DNA from: Haloferax marisrubri
GTDB lineage: Archaea; Halobacteriota; Halobacteria; Halobacteriales; Haloferacaceae
Length of the DNA stretch: 64,000 nt
Assembly: GCF_001469875.2 (NCBI RefSeq)
Contig: NZ_LOPW02000022.1
Location: 259,829 to 323,828, forward strand
Direction: 5' to 3'
Part shown: positions 59,288 through 64,000 of the stretch, piece by piece
Layout: each line of letters opens with the position of its first letter
Numbering within the stretch: the stretch's first letter is position 1
Notes under the pieces: model-generated
Seen by the model: the letters and a program-made list of their open reading frames with translations, nothing else
Databases searched by the model: none
Told to the model about the DNA's origin: nothing
Program-made: the position numbers and the translations under genes

Positions 59288-60283
59288 ATGCGCAAGACGC
59301 TGCTGTTGAACAAGGACGACGTTCACGAGAACGTCCAGATGCCGGAGCTCATCTCGGCCATCGAGGACGCCTTCGCCGCCTACGAGTCCGGCGACGCCCA
59401 GATGCCGCCGAAGTCCTACATCGACCTGCCGCAGTACAACGGCGACTTCCGGTCGATGCCCGCCTACCTCGACGCGGGCGACTGGGACGCCGCGGGCATC
59501 AAGTGGGTCAACGTCCACCCCGACAACGGCGACAAGTACGACCTGCCCACCGTCATGGGCACGATGATCTACTCCGACCCCGAGAACGCCTTCCCGCTGG
59601 CGCTCCTCGACGGGACGGAACTCACGATGCTCCGCACCGGCGCGGCCGCGGCCGTCGCCACCGACTACCTCGCCGTGGAGGACGCCACCTCGATGGGTAT
59701 CGTCGGCGCGGGCGTCCAGTCGTACACGCAACTCCGCGCCATCAGCGAGGTCCGCGACATCGAGGAAGTCGTCGTCTCCGACCTCGACGAGGAGCGCGTC
59801 GCCGACTTCATCGACGCCTTCGAAGACGAGTTCGACATCCGCGCCGGCTCCATCGAGGAGGCCGCGAGCTGTGACGTGCTGTCGACCGTGACGCCCGTCG
59901 AGTCGCCCATCGTCCCGCGCGACGCGGTCGGCGACCACACCCACATCAACGCGATGGGTGCCGACGCCGAGGGCAAACACGAACTCGCCGACGACGTGCT
60001 CTTAGACGCCAAGCTCGTCATCGACGACCACGCTCAGACCACCCACTCCGGCGAAATCAACGTCCCGTACCACGAGGGCGTCCTCACCGACGACGACATC
60101 TACGGCGCAATCGGCGACATCGTCCTCGGCAACCTCGACGGCCGCACCGACGCCGACGGCATCAGCGTCTTCGACTCCACGGGACTGGCGATTCAGGACG
60201 TCGCGGCGGCCCACGTCGCCTACGAACACGCGTTCGAAAACGACAACGGCTACGCGTTCGACCTCCTCGGTCTCGCCGAGTAA
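59288..60283 (+). CDS. ala: Ornithine cyclodeaminase / alanine dehydrogenase family enzyme
   Basis: This 331-residue member of the mu-crystallin/OCD family has the Rossmann motif MGIVGAGVQSYTQL near 138 and the substrate-site blocks MPPKSYIDLPQYNGDFR (38-54) and GAAAAVATDYLAVEDA. The family includes archaeal alanine dehydrogenase, ornithine cyclodeaminase and ketimine reductases. The archaeal Ala enzyme is the closest I recall, but substrates cannot be assigned. It stands between the thermosome and a small membrane protein gene. Confidence 0.88.
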   Translation: MRKTLLLNKDDVHENVQMPELISAIEDAFAAYESGDAQMPPKSYIDLPQYNGDFRSMPAYLDAGDWDAAGIKWVNVHPDNGDKYDLPTVMGTMIYSDPENAFPLALLDGTELTMLRTGAAAAVATDYLAVEDATSMGIVGAGVQSYTQLRAISEVRDIEEVVVSDLDEERVADFIDAFEDEFDIRAGSIEEAASCDVLSTVTPVESPIVPRDAVGDHTHINAMGADAEGKHELADDVLLDAKLVIDDHAQTTHSGEINVPYHEGVLTDDDIYGAIGDIVLGNLDGRTDADGISVFDSTGLAIQDVAAAHVAYEHAFENDNGYAFDLLGLAE

Positions 60284-60342
60284 GGTCGCCCGACGCGACG
60301 CCGCTGGCATTCATCGTTCTCTTTTGGGTCCGATGCCCCGAG

Positions 60343-60561
60343 CTACGGGCTCGGGCCGCGCTGCGCGTTGAGGTAGCCGAACACCTTCGAGAGGACGTAG
60401 ACGATGGCGATGAAGGGCAAGAACGGGACCAGCAGGACGACGAGGATGAGAAGCATCGTCCACCCGATGGAGTCCATCTCGCTGTCGGGGCGCATTCGGG
60501 ACCCCGGCGTGACGGTGTGATAGGCCTTCTGTGCGAGGCTCAGCGAGTCGTCTTCGCTCAT
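60343..60561 (-). CDS. Small membrane protein with one long hydrophobic segment
   Basis: This 72-residue protein has a polar half (MSEDDSLSLAQKAYHTVTPG) and a hydrophobic stretch WTMLLILVVLLVPFLPFIAI at about 34-53, long enough to cross twice through the two prolines. I think it is a haloarchaeal DUF (DUF7535). The start codon lies inside CTATCACATG, which also occurs near two zinc-protein genes. Confidence 0.65.
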   Translation of the reverse strand: MSEDDSLSLAQKAYHTVTPGSRMRPDSEMDSIGWTMLLILVVLLVPFLPFIAIVYVLSKVFGYLNAQRGPSP

Positions 60562-60617
60562 GTGATAGTGTTAGTTCGACGAGACGATAAGTCGAACGAC
60601 GGACTGGGGGGCCGACC

Positions 60618-60752
60618 TCACCAATGCCGGTACTTCGCCCGCTCTTCGGTCGCGCCGCAGTCGGGGCACTCGTACGTCCGTCTGTCTTCGAGGTCGGTCC
60701 GTTTCTCGTCGTCGACGCGGTACATCTCGACTTCGCACGCCTTGCACAGCAT
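60618..60752 (-). CDS. Small zinc-ribbon protein, 44 residues
   Basis: It was found by reading the minus strand: ATG at 60750-60752 and TGA at 60618-60620. CKAC at 3-6 and CPDC at 29-32 form one zinc ribbon; the tail ends KYRHW. Such short ribbons are frequent in haloarchaea. TATCGCATGTGATA, an imperfect palindrome, lies about ten bases upstream (60761-60774). Confidence 0.7.
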   Translation of the reverse strand: MLCKACEVEMYRVDDEKRTDLEDRRTYECPDCGATEERAKYRHW

Positions 60753-60760
60753 ACACCTAT

Positions 60761-60774
60761 TATCGCATGTGATA
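60761..60774. promoter_or_regulatory. Palindrome TATCGCATGTGATA upstream of a zinc-ribbon gene
   Basis: The 14-base near-palindrome (one mismatched pair) starts nine bases before the ATG of the zinc-ribbon gene on the minus strand, at the place where transcription would begin. It resembles the inverted repeat at 12693-12706. Confidence 0.35.
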
Positions 60775-60892
60775 CCGTAAATCTAGGGTGAGCTCTGATA
60801 AATAGGACTCTTGGCGGGTCTATGGGCCTCGTATCGGTGCGTATCAGCGGTGAAAATTGGGATTCGATTGGCGCGCGGCGCGGTGCGCCCGG

Positions 60893-63769
60893 CTATTCGA
60901 GGTGGACCGCGGGGCGGAACGGAATCGCCTTCGAGGCGCGGTCGGCGGGGTCGACGATGTCGGGGTCGTCCTCGGCGAACACCTCGACCTCGGCGTCGAA
61001 CTCGCGGGCGAGGAAGTCGGCGGCGCGTTCGTAGGTGCCGGCCTCGTCCAGTTCGAGTTGCGCGCGGAGCGTCGATTCGTCGCGCCCGCGGGTCTGGTCG
61101 ACGAGGTCCTGCACGAGGTCGTTCACGTCGTTACCCTTCTCGCGCAGGTCGGGGTCCTGCATGACCTGTCCCATGATTGCACCGACGTTGTCGCCGTTTT
61201 CGACGACCGTCTCGAACACGTCGCGCTTCCAGTCGGCGGCGACGTAGACCCGGATGGTGTCGGGGTCGGAGTCGGTCACGTCGATGATGTCGCGCACGTC
61301 CTCGGTCAGGCGCTCGACCTGTCGCTCTTCGAGTTCGACCGACTCGTCTTCGAACTCGGTGTCCGGTTCGGGCCACGGCGCGTCCTCGGCGGGCGTGCCG
61401 GTCAACTGCTCGTGCAGTTCGTTCGTCATGAACGGGATAAAGGGCGCGAGCAGGCGCAGGCGCGTCTCGAGGACCGTCCGGAGCGTCCACTTCGCGGCCG
61501 GGCGGTCGAGGTCGGTCCGGCGGCGGTACCACCGAAGCGACTCCTCGAAGTTGTAGAACGCCGCCTGACTGGCCGAGCGCGTCTCGGACTCGTCCATCGC
61601 GGTCGTCACGTCGCGGACGGTGTCCTGCAGTTTCGACAGGAGCCAGCGGTCGACCGTCTCCAGTTCGGGCCGCTCGTCCGGACCGGGGTCGGCGATAATC
61701 TCCTGTGCGCGGTTCCAGAAGCGTTCGAGTTGGTCGTGGACCGAACCGACGAGGTCGTCGCGCCAGTCGTAGTCCTGCCACGGTTCCGCGGAGTTGAGCA
61801 GGAAGAAGCGGACGGTGTCCGCGCCGTACTCGCCGATGGCCTCGCCGGGGAGGACGACGTGACCCTTCGACGACGACATCTTCTGACCTTCGAGCAGGCC
61901 CATGCCCATGATGACGATGCCCTGCGGCCACTGCGGCTCGTCGAACAGTTCGCCGTGGTGGAACTGGTAGAACGTCAGGTGGTTCGTGATGAGGTCGTTA
62001 CCGGAGAACCGGTAGTCGACGGGGTACCAGTAGTCCCACTCCTCGCGGAGGTCGAGCGCCTTCTCCGGTGCGTCCTCCACGGCCTCGGGACCGTAGAACA
62101 GCGCGTCGAAGAAGTCCTGCGTGAGTTCCTCGGTCGGAATCTCCTGCAGGCGGTGGGCGATGGTGTAGTACGCCATGTAGATAGTCGAGTCCGAGAGGGG
62201 CTCGATGACGAACTGGTCGTCCCACGGCAGGCGGGTGCCGAGGCCGTAGTTGCGGATACACGGCCACCCGTTGAGCCAGTCGATGGTGTGGTGGTACTCG
62301 TCGCGGGTGTTCTCGGGGATGGCGTCCAGCCCGTCGGCCACGTCGTGGGCGAGCTGTTTCCAGTCCTCGTCGTCGTACGAGAGGAACCACGTGTCCTGTT
62401 CGGCGACGACGACGTCGCCGCCACAGCGGCAGACGACCTCCTCGGAGAACTCCTGCATCACGTCGAACTGGCCGGCCTCGACGCCGTCGGCCTTGTAGTC
62501 GTCGCGGACCTCCTCGACGAGGCCGCCGGCGTAGTCGCCGTAGAACTCCTTGAGCCGACCCGCGTGGAACTCCTTGTTGTAGAGGTCCTTCGTCGCCTTT
62601 TCGAGCGCGGGGTCGTCCGAGGACTCGATGCCGCGGTTCTCGACGGCCGACTTCGCGGGAATCTCGCCGTACGTGTCGTCATCGGAGTCGATGTCGAGAA
62701 TCGGAATCGGCTCGATGTCGGCCACGTCGGCGGGGTCGATGCCGAACGATTCGAGGTAGTCGGTGTCGGCCTTTGCCTCCTGCAGTGCCACGTAGTCGTC
62801 GGGGCTGTGGGCCGGGACCGACATGACGACGCCCGTCGCGTTGTCGGCGTCGACGAAGTCGGCCGGCAGGACGAGCACGTCGTCGCCGGTGACGGGGTTT
62901 TCGACCGTCTGGCCGACGAGTTCGGCACCCTCGACGGTTTCGAGAACCTTCACGTCGCGGGCCTGATATTCGAGTTTGTCGGCCGCGTACTCGGAGACGA
63001 ACCACGTCTCGCCGTCGACTTCGGCGACCACGTAGGTCGCCTCGGGGTCGATGTAGGCGTTGGTCACGCCGTGGACCGTCTCGGGGCGCAGGGTCGCCAT
63101 CGGGACGACCACGCCGCCGCCGTCTCGCTCCCAGCCGAAGCGGACCAGCGTGTACTCCTGGAACTCCGCGTTCTCGCCTTCGAGCAGGTCGTGGGTCGTG
63201 ACCGGCTGTTCCTCGTTCGTACAGAACTTGACGGGGTGGAGGCCCTTCTCCAGTCGCCCGCGCTCGCGGAGCGTCCGGTACTGCCACTCGACGAACTTCG
63301 AGTAGCGCTCGTTGTTCGTGGTGAACTCGCGCCGCCAGTCAACAGACAGGCCGAGCGACTGCATCCCCTTCTTGTAGTGTTCCTCGATGAAGTACCGCGC
63401 CCAGCCCATGGGCGATTCGAGGTCCGAAAGCGTGTCCTCGGGGACGTTGTAGGTGTCGGTCAGCACCGAGAGCTGTTTCTCCTCGCGGTTTTTCAGGCGC
63501 TCCACCGCGCCGATGATGGGCGTGCCGGTGACGTGCCACGCGATGGGAAACAGGACGTTGTCGCCCTGCTGTCGTCGGTAGCGAGCGTACACGTCGGGAA
63601 CGGTGTACGTCCGCGCGTGCCCGATGTGCATCCCGCCGCTGGGGTACGGATAAGGCACCGTCACGAACGTCGCGTCGTCGGCGTCTGCGTCCGGGTCGGC
63701 CTCGTATCGGCCGGTCTCGGACCAGCGCTCCCGCCAACGCGCTTCGAGTTCCTGCGGGTCGTAGTCCAT
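60893..63769 (-). CDS. leuS: Leucyl-tRNA synthetase
   Basis: This 958-residue class I synthetase has HIGH as PSGGMHIGHAR near 44-54 and KMSKS as GQKMSSSKGHV near 636. The large editing domain lies between about 230 and 420 (TLRPETVHGVTNAYIDPEAT; VVMSVPAHSPDDYVAL). The anticodon-binding domain and C-terminal extension follow. The start at 63769 (MDYDPQELEARW) is fixed by homology; an upstream extension of 50 codons looks non-coding. It charges tRNA-Leu and proofreads it. No neighbouring gene is linked. Confidence 0.96.
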   Translation of the reverse strand: MDYDPQELEARWRERWSETGRYEADPDADADDATFVTVPYPYPSGGMHIGHARTYTVPDVYARYRRQQGDNVLFPIAWHVTGTPIIGAVERLKNREEKQLSVLTDTYNVPEDTLSDLESPMGWARYFIEEHYKKGMQSLGLSVDWRREFTTNNERYSKFVEWQYRTLRERGRLEKGLHPVKFCTNEEQPVTTHDLLEGENAEFQEYTLVRFGWERDGGGVVVPMATLRPETVHGVTNAYIDPEATYVVAEVDGETWFVSEYAADKLEYQARDVKVLETVEGAELVGQTVENPVTGDDVLVLPADFVDADNATGVVMSVPAHSPDDYVALQEAKADTDYLESFGIDPADVADIEPIPILDIDSDDDTYGEIPAKSAVENRGIESSDDPALEKATKDLYNKEFHAGRLKEFYGDYAGGLVEEVRDDYKADGVEAGQFDVMQEFSEEVVCRCGGDVVVAEQDTWFLSYDDEDWKQLAHDVADGLDAIPENTRDEYHHTIDWLNGWPCIRNYGLGTRLPWDDQFVIEPLSDSTIYMAYYTIAHRLQEIPTEELTQDFFDALFYGPEAVEDAPEKALDLREEWDYWYPVDYRFSGNDLITNHLTFYQFHHGELFDEPQWPQGIVIMGMGLLEGQKMSSSKGHVVLPGEAIGEYGADTVRFFLLNSAEPWQDYDWRDDLVGSVHDQLERFWNRAQEIIADPGPDERPELETVDRWLLSKLQDTVRDVTTAMDESETRSASQAAFYNFEESLRWYRRRTDLDRPAAKWTLRTVLETRLRLLAPFIPFMTNELHEQLTGTPAEDAPWPEPDTEFEDESVELEERQVERLTEDVRDIIDVTDSDPDTIRVYVAADWKRDVFETVVENGDNVGAIMGQVMQDPDLREKGNDVNDLVQDLVDQTRGRDESTLRAQLELDEAGTYERAADFLAREFDAEVEVFAEDDPDIVDPADRASKAIPFRPAVHLE

Positions 63770-63981
63770 ATCCGTGGTAGTGGCACCCCGGCCTAAAATA
63801 ACTCCTATACTCGACTTGCGCGGCTGTCTGATTGCGGCAGATATTGCCTCACGATGGCACGGGACAGACGAGAGAATCGAGATGCAAAACGAAGACGGAG
63901 AAACGAAAACGGGGAACACCCATCACGAGGGGACCAATCTCGGGCGGCGAGTCAGAGACGCGTGCGAGCGACGACGACCGC

Positions 63982-64000
63982 TCAGTCGATGTCGATGCGG
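63982..64000 (-). CDS. Possible C-terminal end of a gene running off the right edge
   Basis: On the minus strand the last bases read ...RIDID followed by TGA at 63982-63984. An acidic C-terminus is typical here, so this may be the end of a gene beyond the window. Too little is visible to identify it. Confidence 0.3.

Noticed and set aside
60857-63796. A 979-codon plus-strand frame opposite leuS
   Set aside because: It is the complementary frame of leuS, with valine/arginine/glycine-rich composition and no domain. Leucyl-tRNA synthetase is certain on the other strand.

Overview
This window looks like a piece of a haloarchaeal main chromosome, most probably Haloferax or a close relative. The coding DNA is GC-rich, the predicted proteins are very acidic, and many genes have a CGAA/TTTWWA promoter box about 25-30 bases before the start codon, as expected for leaderless archaeal genes. 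Diagnostic genes include a doublet archaeal histone, a haloarchaeal RPA, Azf-type NAD glucose-6-phosphate dehydrogenase, GapI-Pgk-GapII, a thermosome subunit, an HVO_0476-like zinc finger protein and an archaeal CCA-adding enzyme. From memory the order resembles the HVO_052x to HVO_045x segment of Haloferax volcanii; I could not check this.

Positions 1-5462 differ from the rest. They are visibly AT-richer and carry three tyrosine recombinases on one strand, two winged-helix proteins, nested palindromes and no housekeeping gene. The block stops exactly at the 3' end of a tRNA gene with a CAU anticodon. I read it as the right end of an integrated mobile element whose left end lies outside the window.

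Positions 5463-64000 are core chromosome. In order: tRNA(CAU), tRNA-Asn and CCA enzyme; RPA, histone and histone deacetylase; tRNA-Arg; an SGNH hydrolase, a DUF309 protein, Azf and a pterin aldolase with a NUDIX hydrolase; a creatininase-family enzyme, an ABC exporter and a beta-helix Tat protein; tRNA-Val; two tRNA-Phe genes flanking two near-identical cold-shock genes; a cluster of small regulators, zinc ribbons and flavin-binding proteins; NucS; ribosomal protein uL16 (L10e); an Hsp20; GapI-Pgk and GapII (glycolysis and gluconeogenesis); two methyltransferases; a NrS-1-like primase-polymerase relic; threonine synthase-like and threonine deaminase genes; a TrkA-C/PhoU protein; citrate synthase; a MATE exporter; CydAB terminal oxidase; RidA; tRNA-Ser; thermosome; an ornithine cyclodeaminase/alanine dehydrogenase family enzyme; and leucyl-tRNA synthetase.

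The most unusual signal is non-coding. Behind five tRNA genes (Arg, Val, two Phe, Ser) lies a roughly 120-200 base tail with one shared plan. The T-arm, acceptor 3' strand and trailer (X) are followed by a spacer with a GAGCGNAGCGA motif, then an inverted copy (X'), a short loop often forming its own hairpin, and another direct copy of X. The two tRNA-Phe tails differ by compensatory changes in the loop hairpin, which argues for a structure that is selected or actively regenerated.
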